Assembly (NCBI RefSeq): GCF_002844195.1
Contig: NZ_PEND01000003.1
Location: forward strand, 372,001-436,000
DNA length: 64,000 bases
Direction: 5' to 3'
Source: Halegenticoccus soli
GTDB lineage: Archaea; Halobacteriota; Halobacteria; Halobacteriales; Haloferacaceae
Shown: positions 54,020 to 63,122 of the stretch, piece after piece
Layout of the letters: each line of letters starts with the position of its first letter
How positions within the stretch are numbered: position 1 is the first letter of the stretch
The notes under the pieces: generated by a model
What the model saw: the letters and a program-made list of their open reading frames with translations, nothing else
Database searches by the model: none
What the model was told of the DNA's origin: nothing
Position numbers and translations under genes: made by a program

Positions 54020-56278
54020 ATGGACGACCACGAACACTCAGCCGACGGCGAACACCCCCATCACGATCACTCCGAACCTAGCGCGAGTGACGAACCGAAC
54101 GAGATAGCTGACGATCGGGACGTCGACCGGGTCGAACAGGGAATACTCGAGGAGGAAGGGGAAGACGCCGAAGAAGCCAAACAAGAGATCCACGAGCGAA
54201 CTGAGCACGAGATGGGGCACGGGGCCGGCGGTCACGGAGACGGTCACGACGGCCATGGCGGAATGCACGAGGGCCACGAGCAGATGTTCCGTCGGCGTTT
54301 CTTCGTCTCGACGCTTCTCTCGATCCCGGTCCTTCTGTACAGCGAAACCCTTCAGGGGTGGCTCGGATTCACAGTGCCGGCATTCTCGGGCAGCGAGTGG
54401 ATAAACCCCGTCTTCGCGGTGATCGTCTTCGTCTATGGTGGCGTCCCGTTCCTCCGGATGGCCGCTCCGGAACTAGAGGATCGCTCGCCCGGGATGATGA
54501 CGCTCATCTCGATGGCGATCACCGTCGCGTTCGTCTACAGCCTCGCGAGCGTCGTCTTCCCGACGACGTCTGCCTTCTTCTGGGAGTTGGTGACGCTGAT
54601 CGACATCATGCTGTTGGGCCACTGGATCGAGATGCGATCTGTCCGTCGTGCTTCGAGTGCCCTCGACGAGCTGGCGAAGCTCATGCCCGACACGGCGGAG
54701 CGGATCACTGAAAGTGGTGACACCGAGGAGGTACCGGTGAGCGAGCTGTCGGAGGGCGATCTCGTCCTCATTCGGCCTGGCGCAAGTGTCCCAGCCGACG
54801 GCGTCGTCGAGGAGGGTGACTCTGACGTGAACGAGTCGATGATCACCGGCGAATCCAGACCCGTCTCGAAGGAACCCGGCGACGAGGTCATCGGTGGCAC
54901 GGTAAACGGCGACGGGAGTCTCCGGGTCCGAATCGACGCAACAGGTGACGAGACGACGCTCGCAGGCATCATGCGCCTCGTCGAGGAGGCTCAGGAGAGT
55001 AAGTCCAAGACCCAGGTGCTGGCCGACCGCGCGGCAGGCTGGCTGTTCTACGTCGCCGTTGCGGCGGCAGCCGTGACCGCGATTGCGTGGACTGTCGCGG
55101 TCTCGTTCGACGCAACGGTGATCGAGCGTGTCGTGACCGTTCTCGTCATCGCGTGCCCCCACGCACTTGGACTCGCGATCCCGCTCGTCGTCGCGATCAA
55201 CACGTCGCTTGCGGCTCGGAACGGGATGCTCGTCCGAGACCGGATCGCCATGGAAGAGGCACGTAATCTTGACGCGATCATCTTCGACAAGACCGGGACG
55301 CTCACCGAAGGCGAACACGGCGTGGTCGGGACGGCGACCGTCGACGGTGTCGACGAGGACGAAGCCTTAGCTCTGGCCGCCGCCGTCGAGAGCGACTCCG
55401 AGCATATGATCGCGCGGGCAATCCGGCAGGCGGCCGACGAGCGGGGGATCGACGTACCTGATGCGGACGGCTTCGAAGCGATGAAGGGGCGGGGCGTCCG
55501 GGCGATGGTCGACGACGACGAGGTGTACGTCGGCGGTCCGAACCTCCTGAATCATCTCGACAGCGACGTTCCGTCTACGCTCCAGACCTTTGCCCAAGAG
55601 GCCGGTGAGAACGCACAAACGGTCGTGTACCTCGTTCGTGAGGGTGAACTGATCGCCGCCTTCGCCATGGCGGACGTGATCCGCGAGGAGAGTTACCGGG
55701 TCGTCGACGCGCTCCACGAACTCGGCATCGAAGTGGCGATGCTGACCGGCGATTCCCAGGACGTGGCCGACGCGGTGGCCGACAAGCTGGGCATCGACAC
55801 GGTGTTCGCCGAGGTGCTTCCCGAGGACAAGGACGAAAAGGTTCAGGAACTCCAGGACCAGGGCAAACTCGTTGCGATGGTTGGCGACGGCGTCAACGAC
55901 GCGCCGGCGCTGACCCGGGCGGACGTCGGCATCGCCATTGGCAGTGGGACCGACGTCGCCGTCCAGTCGGCGGATGTGATCCTCGTTCAGAACAACCCCA
56001 TGGACGTCGTCCGCCTCGTGAAACTGAGCAAGGCGAGTTACCGAAAGATGCAGGAGAACATCGTCTGGGCCGCTGGCTACAACGTCTTCGCCATCCCGCT
56101 GGCCGCGGGCGTCCTCGCGCCCATCGGCATCCTCCTCTCGCCGGCCGTCGGTGCACTCCTGATGTCGCTAAGTACCGTCATCGTCGCGATCAACGCGCAA
56201 TTACTCCGCCGGACTGACCTCTCGATCCCGGGTCTCCCGGGCGTATCCCCGCCGGGGCAGGTGCGGCCGGCAGACTAG
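54020..56278 (+). CDS. copB: CopB-type P1B ATPase (CPH motif)
   Basis: 752 residues. No HMA domain; instead an acidic, His-rich N-terminus ('[20 protein letters not shown]'). Motifs: '[20 protein letters not shown]', '[20 protein letters not shown]' (CPH, subgroup P1B-3), '[15 protein letters not shown]', '[20 protein letters not shown]', '[20 protein letters not shown]' and '[20 protein letters not shown]'. P1B-3 ATPases export Cu2+, Cu+ or Ag+. Intact, with the full C-terminal helices. Confidence 0.95.
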   Translation: MDDHEHSADGEHPHHDHSEPSASDEPNEIADDRDVDRVEQGILEEEGEDAEEAKQEIHERTEHEMGHGAGGHGDGHDGHGGMHEGHEQMFRRRFFVSTLLSIPVLLYSETLQGWLGFTVPAFSGSEWINPVFAVIVFVYGGVPFLRMAAPELEDRSPGMMTLISMAITVAFVYSLASVVFPTTSAFFWELVTLIDIMLLGHWIEMRSVRRASSALDELAKLMPDTAERITESGDTEEVPVSELSEGDLVLIRPGASVPADGVVEEGDSDVNESMITGESRPVSKEPGDEVIGGTVNGDGSLRVRIDATGDETTLAGIMRLVEEAQESKSKTQVLADRAAGWLFYVAVAAAAVTAIAWTVAVSFDATVIERVVTVLVIACPHALGLAIPLVVAINTSLAARNGMLVRDRIAMEEARNLDAIIFDKTGTLTEGEHGVVGTATVDGVDEDEALALAAAVESDSEHMIARAIRQAADERGIDVPDADGFEAMKGRGVRAMVDDDEVYVGGPNLLNHLDSDVPSTLQTFAQEAGENAQTVVYLVREGELIAAFAMADVIREESYRVVDALHELGIEVAMLTGDSQDVADAVADKLGIDTVFAEVLPEDKDEKVQELQDQGKLVAMVGDGVNDAPALTRADVGIAIGSGTDVAVQSADVILVQNNPMDVVRLVKLSKASYRKMQENIVWAAGYNVFAIPLAAGVLAPIGILLSPAVGALLMSLSTVIVAINAQLLRRTDLSIPGLPGVSPPGQVRPAD

Positions 56279-56367
56279 CGATTGCAGAATCTCCTCCATC
56301 GGTTACAGACGGCTCCACTGTACGCAGTGTGCTACCATTTTTCGTTCCAGCGGTCGAACGTTGTGCC

Positions 56368-56862
56368 ATGGGATCGAAACGGACCGACCTCCCGATGCGG
56401 ATCGAGAAACTCGCCAGCGAGGACGTGGTCTCTGCAGGTCCGGACGCGACTGTCAGAGAACTCGCAGAAACCATGTTTGAGCGCTCCGTCGGAAGCGTCG
56501 TCATCGTTGAGGACAATGAACTGGTCGGTATCGTCACAGACCGTGATCTCACCGTCGAGTTGCTCGCAGGAGAGGGAAACGTCAACCTCTTCGAGACGGA
56601 AAAAGACCTTACAGAGATCACCGCCAAAGACGTGATGACCGCCGATCCGGTCGTCGTGAACGCTGACGATGAACTGCCGCGCGTACTCCACCACATGGAC
56701 CAGGCCCACGCCAGACGAATTCCAGTCGTCGACGACGGTGCGCTCGTGGGTATCCTCGCATTAGATGACGTGGTGATCCACTTGGCCGGCGAGAGTGCTC
56801 ACGTTTCGGCACAACTCGACAACGTCGCCAGTATCATTCGCTCCGAGTCCCCCGAGCAGTAA
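56368..56862 (+). CDS. Tandem CBS-domain protein
   Basis: 164 residues from the ATG at 56368 (MGSKRTDLPMRIEKLASEDV). Two CBS motifs: 'VVSAGPDATVRELAETMFER' with 'VGIVTDRDLTVELLA', and 'DVMTADPVVVNADDELPRVL' with 'RRIPVVDDGALVGILALDDV' (given in parts). It binds adenine nucleotides and signals energy or redox state. It follows copB by 90 bp. Confidence 0.9.
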   Translation: MGSKRTDLPMRIEKLASEDVVSAGPDATVRELAETMFERSVGSVVIVEDNELVGIVTDRDLTVELLAGEGNVNLFETEKDLTEITAKDVMTADPVVVNADDELPRVLHHMDQAHARRIPVVDDGALVGILALDDVVIHLAGESAHVSAQLDNVASIIRSESPEQ

Positions 56863-56892
56863 CCAGTAATGGCTGTAACCGAACGGGCGTGA

Positions 56893-57525
56893 TTGACTGT
56901 GACCGCGACGACCGGAGTAAAAGCACTGCTTTTTAGCGTGAGGCTGGTAGCCGGTGCTACCCTGGTCGTTGGATTCCTCATCAGCATCCGTAGTCCGGTG
57001 CGACGCTTCTGGCCGCACGGCGAGCGCGACTGGACGTTCTGGATCGGTTGGGCGGCCTGGTTACTCTACTTCGGGGGTCTGGTCGGCGTGGCCTATCTCG
57101 ACTGGTGGAACTGGTACCGACCTCCGACGCTCGTCCAGGGGATCAGTTTCCCGCTGGTGCTCGGTGGAGATGTATTGGCTACTTTGGCCGTGTGGCGCTT
57201 CGGGCTTTGGGAAAGTAGCGGTCTCGAGGGGCACCTGAACACCGAGGGCCCGTACTGGTACTAGCGTAATCCGCAATACGTCGGATTTGTCGCCATGCTC
57301 GGAGGTGGCGCTATCCTCGCCGACTCGTGGATGACAGCTGTCCTCACTCTCGTCGGCATCGTCTGGTTTCTACTCGCCCCACTCGCCGAAGAACCGTGGC
57401 TCGGCGTGCAGTACGGAGACACCTACGAGGAGTATCGAAAATCGGTACCGCGGTTCCTCGGCCGAAGACACCTCGAACCGTCATGGCAGGACCAGACCGA
57501 CCGAACGAATGGAGAGAAGTCATGA
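56893..57525 (+). pseudogene. Isoprenylcysteine methyltransferase-like protein with in-frame TAG
   Basis: One frame of 210 codons carries a TAG at 57262-57264. Before it: membrane segments and 'SGLEGHLNTEGPYWY'. After it: 'RNPQYVGFVAMLGGGAILAD', 'APLAEEPWLGVQYGDTYEEY' and 'RKSVPRFLGRR'. The joined sequence gives the ICMT/PEMT-like motif, where a Ser normally precedes RNPxYxG (TCG to TAG by one change). The ATGA overlap with the next gene at 57522-57525 implies co-expression. Such enzymes methylate isoprenyl or lipid substrates. Confidence 0.82.
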
Positions 57526-58650
57526 CCAGTGATTCATCCCACTCGATCGAAGTCGGGGGTAGGACAGTTCCACCCGGTGAGAAGTCTCAGTTCCGGTATG
57601 CCGTTGCGACCATGTTTCACGACGACGTAATTGAACTGCCAGTCACTGTCGTCAATGGTGAGCAAGCGGGACCGACAGTCTGCTTGACCGCCGCGGTTCA
57701 CGGCGACGAACTCAACGGGGTCAAGATCGTCCAAGAGGTCGCAGCCGAGTACGAACCGAGCGATCTTCACGGGACGCTCGTCTGCCTCCACGTACTGAAC
57801 GTCCCAGGGTTTCTGGCCCAGCAACGGTATATCCCAATCTACGACGAAGACTTCAACCGGTCGTTTTCCGGCAACTCCCGAAGTACGCCAACAAATCGGC
57901 TCGCAAACACGATTTACGAGGAGTTCATCTCGAAATGTGATCTCGGGCTCGACTTCCACACGTCGACGCGCAACCGGACGACCATGTACCACGTCCGTGC
58001 CGACATGTGTGACCCAGCTGTCGAACGTATCGCTCGGGCGTTCGGCATTAGTATCATCCTCGACGGCGAGGGAGCACAAGGGACGCTCAGGAACGTGGCC
58101 TGTCGGGACGGTATTCCGACAGTCACTGTCGAGATGAGGCGAGCCCACCGCTTCCAGACAGCGCACCTTGACCGGGCGCTCCACTGCGTCGCGAGCGTCC
58201 TCGCCGAACACGAGGTCCTACCAGACCGACCAGTTTCCTGGTCCGGCTGGACCCGTGTCGTCGCCCGCGACGGCAAAAAGATGTGGCTCTGCGCCGAAAC
58301 CGGTGGTCTCGTCGAGATGAAGTGGGGTCCATACCCGCTCGTCGAGGACGGTGACCCGCTATTCACGATTTTAGACCATTTCAAGGACACATCGAGATGA
58401 TTCGCGCCTCGTCCACTGGTCTTGTCATTGGCGTCCTCGAGAACGCGGTCGCGTACCCGGGCTACCCCTGTGTCACTTCGTAAGCGTCGACAAGACGACC
58501 GCAGACATCATCCGAGACGACATCAAACGTGGCGTGTTCGACATCTACCGTGAAGGCGGCATCCAGTGGCCCGAACCGCGCTGGTATGCGGAACACGAAC
58601 GCGAACGTGAATCTAATTCCGAACGAGGTGGTAGAAATGAGGAGAAATAA
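57522..58650 (+). pseudogene. Succinylglutamate desuccinylase/aspartoacylase-like gene with two C-terminal frameshifts
   Basis: From ATG 57522. Zn-binding H-x2-E is in 'AAVHGDELNGVKIVQEVAAE', the other ligand in 'CDLGLDFHTSTRNRTTMYHV', the catalytic Glu in 'TVTVEMRRAHRF'. The first frame stops at 58400. A second frame continues 'HIEMIRASSTGLVIGVLENA' and 'VAYPGYP'; a third continues 'HFVSVDKTTADIIRDDIKRG' and 'IQWPEPRWYAEHERERE' to TAA at 58650. One lost C in the CCCC run (about 58470) explains the second shift. The catalytic domain is intact, so residual function is possible. Confidence 0.85.
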
Positions 58651-58690
58651 ACTCACGTTGGCAAGCAGTGTCAACCAGTACGCCACGCAT

Positions 58691-60037
58691 ATGATGAAGG
58701 TGTGCAGACTGATGTCTCGTGAGATTTTCCCGACCGGATTAAATCAGGTATCGAGGTACCTGGGGGACACGGATTTGTTTCTCGATGGGGCGGGTCACTT
58801 TTCGGGTATCTCCCATGCGATCGACTGTCGGGGGCGATCAGCAGCTGTCATCGGTGGGGCAATGGGCGGGTTAGCAGCTGCTCATGCGTTGAACTGCCTG
58901 GGATACACAGTCGACCTGTTCGAACGGCAGTCGTACGAGTTGAAGCGAGTAAACTGTGGAGAGGCGATGACAGCGGCCTCGATGAGTCCGCTGGAGAAAA
59001 CGCCAGAGAATGGGTTCGTCAATAATGTTCCCGAATTTGAGGTGGACGTGTATACAGAGACGAGTCCAGATCGAGAGCTAGCGGGAACCGGGGCATTTCC
59101 ATCCGCGGATGGATATGTAACCGACCACAATGTCGTAGAGCGTCGGTGGGCGGCTACCCTCGAGGCTGATGGGGTAACCGTACGTTCGGGGTCTCCAGTT
59201 ACGAAATCGGAGTTTAAATCGCTCATTGTACGCTACGATTTGGTCGTCGACGCGACCGGGTAGCCGTCACTCACTAGCAAGGTGACCGGCATCACCGACG
59301 AGTACTCTGGATATATGACCGCACTCAATACCGACGTGAAGGGCGACTTTTCCGACATATACCCGAACACACGGATGGTCCTTGAGAACTATGTTGACTA
59401 CACCTGGGTGTTCCCGAAATCGCCACACCGGGCAAACATCGGAATTGGGTGGGCACAGCGGGATCTTCCAACTGATTACATGGAGGCGTTTAAACAAGCC
59501 TGTGAACGAAACGGCGGGCCTATTCCTTCACGAGAACAAACGAATGTTGCTATTATTCCACAGGGACCGAGTCTAACTCCTTCGCGGGTGTATGTACCCG
59601 AGCTCAATGTCGTCAGAGTTAGTGACGCAGCTGGAATTGCGACCCGGTTTTCCGGGAAAGGGATCTCACAGGCCGTCCACTCGGCGTACATCATGGCTGA
59701 TCATGCCGCTGACGGTCGATTAGCAGAATATCCTGCGACGTTGCACGAGACGATGCGCCCTGAGTACTTACTTGCGCATGTGGTTCGAGGGGTCCTTGAA
59801 TCGCACCGACCATAACTGCTTGGCGAGATATTAGCGGTGGTTTCCGGCCTCGATGTTGAGGAGGCAGACCGAGCACCGAAATACGTCCTTTTTCGCCTTC
59901 TTCGCCATCCAGTTGTGTTCGCTCAGTTGCTCTCAACTCCGTCGATACTTCGACGCGTATACGACGCCTTCATGAATAACTGGGAGTACCGTATCCTGAA
60001 CCCCAGTAACCAAGAAATAGCAGATATTCATAGATAA
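58691..60037 (+). pseudogene. Geranylgeranyl-reductase-like flavoprotein with in-frame TAG and TAA
   Basis: One continuous frame. FAD-binding 'AAVIGGAMGGLAAAHALNCL' and 'YTVDLFERQSYELKRVNCGE' open the enzyme. TAG (59261-59263) follows 'YDLVVDATG'; the sequence continues 'PSLTSKVTGITDEYSGYMTA', 'YTWVFPKSPHRANIGIGWAQ' and the FAD motif 'VSDAAGIATRFSGKGISQAV'. TAA (59813-59815) follows 'LESHRP', then 'LLGEILAVVSGLDVEEADRA' to 60037. Intact relatives hydrogenate geranylgeranyl chains of archaeal lipids. No confident start codon: the frame is open upstream and lacks an ATG near the domain. Confidence 0.85.
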
Positions 60038-60211
60038 TTTCTAAACTATACGTCGATCATATCGTGAAGGACTCGTTGGGCACTGCATCTTTTTTCATGT
60101 TCCACGCCGTATTCTCACTCATGACATGACGCTCTTGGTTCTTCTCCTGCTATCGTGGGTGCTCCAAATCCAGAAACCTATTTCAGATAAACTAGTGGAG
60201 GTTGGAGGCGA

Positions 60212-61186
60212 ATGGTACTTGTAGAATCAGAAGTCCTGTTTTTTGTCGGATTCGGATTCCTCGTGGGGATTCTATTTGGATTCTTCGGACTGGGTGGGAG
60301 CTTCTTTGTTACTCCGGCGCTCCTCGTACTCGGCCATCCCGCCGAAGCCGCTGTGGGCTCCGGTCTCGTGTTCGTCTTTGGAACATCACTCGCTGCAGCC
60401 GTCACCCACCGGTCTGCCGGACATATCGATTACACGCTCGGAGCACTCCTTATTCTTGGGATGGCAGCCGGTATCGAGGCCGGAAGGCGGGTGCTCTTTT
60501 GGCTCGCCGTTGAAGGCCTTGCGGACGTTGTCATCAGCATTGCCTACGTCATACTGCTGGCAGTGGGCGGCGTACTCATCCGTCGCCGGGTTCATCGGAA
60601 TATAGACGTTGATTCCGTCGAACGACACGCTCCCCCTCTGTTCAAACGATACGCCCTCGGTCGATTGCCTCCTCGAATCAATCTCCGGTCGGATGTGCGC
60701 ATCTCCGTCTGGCTCGTCTTGGTCGTCGGTGTCGGGATCGGAACGCTCTCTGGCTTTCTCGGGGTGGGCGGTGGATTTCTGATGGTTCCGAGTCTCATCT
60801 ACGGTATCGGTATCTCGAAATCGGTCGCGGTCGGCACCGACATCTTTCAGATCGCCGGTTCGAGCGCGTTCGGATCGGTTCGCTACCTCCAGCAAGGAGC
60901 CGTCCATTTCTCGGTCGTACTCCCGCTGCTCAGTGGAAGCGTCTTCGGATCCTACGTTGGCTCGCGTCTTACTGACCTCGTTGACGAGCAGGCACTGATG
61001 GGGTACTTCGCGATGGTGTTACTCCTCGACAGCGTCGCGGTAGCGAGCAAGACGATCAGTCACGCCTACGGGATTCAAGTCCTCCATGACCTCAGTATCA
61101 CGCTCCTCTTCGGGACCGTACTCGCCGTGGCTACGCTCGTCGTCTACCGGGGAGGACGAACCATCTACCGCGATTCAGCTAGATGA
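60212..61186 (+). CDS. TauE/SafE-family sulfite/anion exporter
   Basis: 324 residues, eight hydrophobic segments. The duplicated family motif is seen as 'GILFGFFGLGGSFFVTPALL' and 'GTLSGFLGVGGGFLMVPSLI', with 'HPAEAAVGSGLVFVFGTSLA' and 'KSVAVGTDIFQIAGSSAFGS'. TauE/SafE proteins export sulfite or organosulfonates, or act in sulfur handling. Intact, unlike the genes on both sides. Confidence 0.94.
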   Translation: MVLVESEVLFFVGFGFLVGILFGFFGLGGSFFVTPALLVLGHPAEAAVGSGLVFVFGTSLAAAVTHRSAGHIDYTLGALLILGMAAGIEAGRRVLFWLAVEGLADVVISIAYVILLAVGGVLIRRRVHRNIDVDSVERHAPPLFKRYALGRLPPRINLRSDVRISVWLVLVVGVGIGTLSGFLGVGGGFLMVPSLIYGIGISKSVAVGTDIFQIAGSSAFGSVRYLQQGAVHFSVVLPLLSGSVFGSYVGSRLTDLVDEQALMGYFAMVLLLDSVAVASKTISHAYGIQVLHDLSITLLFGTVLAVATLVVYRGGRTIYRDSAR

Positions 61187-61276
61187 TCGGGCTCTTGCTG
61201 GTCTTCGACTAGATCGGGGGGTCGGCTAGGTTAGTGGAGAGTCCGCTACATCGTGGCTCGGCGATTGTCAGGCTGC

Positions 61277-62985
61277 TCATCGAGTATTGTCGCCTGACGA
61301 ACGGACGAACAGGAAGATGAAAACGAGGGCGATGCCCAATCCAACCAGTATGTAGCTACTGTCGACGGAAACCATCAGTTCACTTCCAATAAGAGCGGCC
61401 GCTGCCAGAATCGCATACCCAAGCGAACGAGATTTCTGTTGCTGCGTGCGAACAACGGCTTGCGTTCGCTCTTCCGCTCGTGCATCCAACTCTCGTTCGA
61501 GTTTCGCCGGTAGTCGAAGCAATGCCTAGAGCGACGCCTCAAGTTCACCCCGCATCTCCTCGAGTTTCATCCGGGCCACTCGTTCCATGAACCCGTGCTC
61601 GCGGAGGAATGCCTGTGCCGCAACGAGGAAATCGAATTCCGGATCGAGTTGTCTGAGAACCCCTTCGCTGATTGAACCCACTCGGAGGACGAGCATGATG
61701 TCGGGCGGAATGCGAAACGGAAACTCGTGGAGCATCCCGGTCACTTCGCTGATGATCTGCTGCCAGTTCACTGTCTCGCTGCCCTCCAAGTCCTCGATGA
61801 CTAACTCGAGGACGTGCCCAACGGCGGCTCGATCAGCGTCAGGATCGAGCGCACCGAGAGCGATCAGCTCGTCGATGATTCCATCCACGTTCCGATTGAC
61901 CGCAGCGAGATAGAGGTTTACAACGCTGTTCTGCATGGCCGGCGTGAATCGCCCACTCATCCCGAAATCGTAGAAAACGATACGTCCGTCGTCATCGACG
62001 GCGAGGTTTCCGGGATGGGGATCGCCGTGATACACACCGTGTTCGAGCCCCATCGTGAAGTACACGTTCGCGACATCTCTCGCAACCCGTTTCGGGTCGT
62101 GGCCCTTCGATTCGAGTTCGTCAACGTCGGTGACCTTCGTCCCCTCAACGTAGGTCATAGTGAGCCCTCGTTCCGAGGAAACTTCTTGGTAGACATGTGG
62201 GATGACGGCCGCTTCGTTGCCGTCGCGTTCGAAGTTTGACCGGATCTCCGCCATCATTCGGGCTTCCCGCTCGAAGTCGAGTTCCTCCAGAATGATGCGC
62301 TCGAAGTCGTCAGCCATGTTTCGGAGCGAAAACTGGAGGCGCTCGGGGGCAAGCAGCATCACCAGCGGGATGAGTCGGCGGATGATGCGAAGATCAGTCT
62401 CGATCAGGTCTTTGACGCCAGGCCGTCGAACCTTCACAGCGACTTGGTCACCCAGATACGTCGCTCGATAGACACCTGCGCCAGCGACCCACCCGCAATC
62501 GGTTCCGGATCGAAGTCATCGTAGGAGTGATAGCCGACATCGTCGGCGAGGGCGGGGATCATCTCGCGATACGGCCCCGTCGGGACTGCATCCTGCAGCG
62601 TGACGACCTCCTCGGCGTACACTGGTGGGACGACGTCAGGGCGAGTCGAGAGGACCTGCCCGATCTTCACGAACGTCGGCCCGAGATCGAGCATGGCGTC
62701 GCGAAGCCGGCGGGAACGCTGCGCGTGCGTCTCGCGAGAGATCGAACGGGAACGTCCGAAGAGCAGAAATCGACGTCGGTCGCGAAGGAATAGTATCCCA
62801 AACGGGACGAGTTTGCCCAGAATCCGGAAGAGTCGGAGAGAAAATCTGACCATCAGAGTCAACACCGAATTCTCCCGTCGTCCCCTAATAGATACGTGTT
62901 GGAGGTGTTCCGAAATCACCATTCGGGTGGGCGCCGAAGCATTCTGATGAATGTCTACCGATCCGATCTGTGGGATGGAGCTCAC
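61277..62985 (-). pseudogene. AarF/ABC1/UbiB-family kinase-like gene with frameshift and in-frame TAG
   Basis: The first frame (62985; likely start 62853 'MVRFSLRLFRILGKLVPFGI') encodes 'RLRDAMLDLGPTFVKIGQVL', 'STRPDVVPPVYAEEVVTLQD' and 'EPIAGGSLAQV'. A 2-nt GT duplication near 62475 shifts the frame; deleting it restores 'YRATYLGDQVAVKVRRPGVK'. Then 'HGVYHGDPHPGNLAVDDDGR' and 'IVFYDFGMSGRFTP' follow (ABC1 kinase signature). TAG (61526-61528) follows 'MRGELEASL'; the same frame continues 'ALLRLPAKLERELDARAEER' and two C-terminal membrane helices to 61277. The family affects isoprenoid quinone/lipid metabolism. Confidence 0.88.
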
Positions 62986-63088
62986 ACCTGATGACGCCTC
63001 CCCACCAACTCGCTTGAACTTGCGTTTGAGGACCGGCGGCGTTTCGTTCTTGCACTCAATTCCCGTCCGCAGACTGCTATTCCTCTGA
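62951..63088 (+). pseudogene. YHS-domain fragment
   Basis: ATG 62951 to TGA 63086-63088, 45 residues. 'MSTDPICGMELTPDDASPPT' is the start of a YHS metal-binding domain (DPVCGM); the rest of the domain (the second Cys pair) is missing and the sequence changes character. It overlaps the antisense 5' end of the AarF-like frame, supporting a later start (62853) for that gene. Confidence 0.55.
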
Positions 63089-63122
63089 TATTACTAAGGC
63101 ACTTCTCAACGAAGTCTCGCCA

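Noticed and set aside
54473-55318. Long minus-strand frame opposite copB
   Set aside because: Shadow of copB: Arg/Asp/His-biased composition and no domain.
57262-57264. Pyrrolysine at the TAG codon as a firm claim
   Set aside because: Position normally holds Ser, not a catalytic Lys-like residue, and nearby genes also carry TAA and frameshifts; kept only as a hypothesis to exclude.
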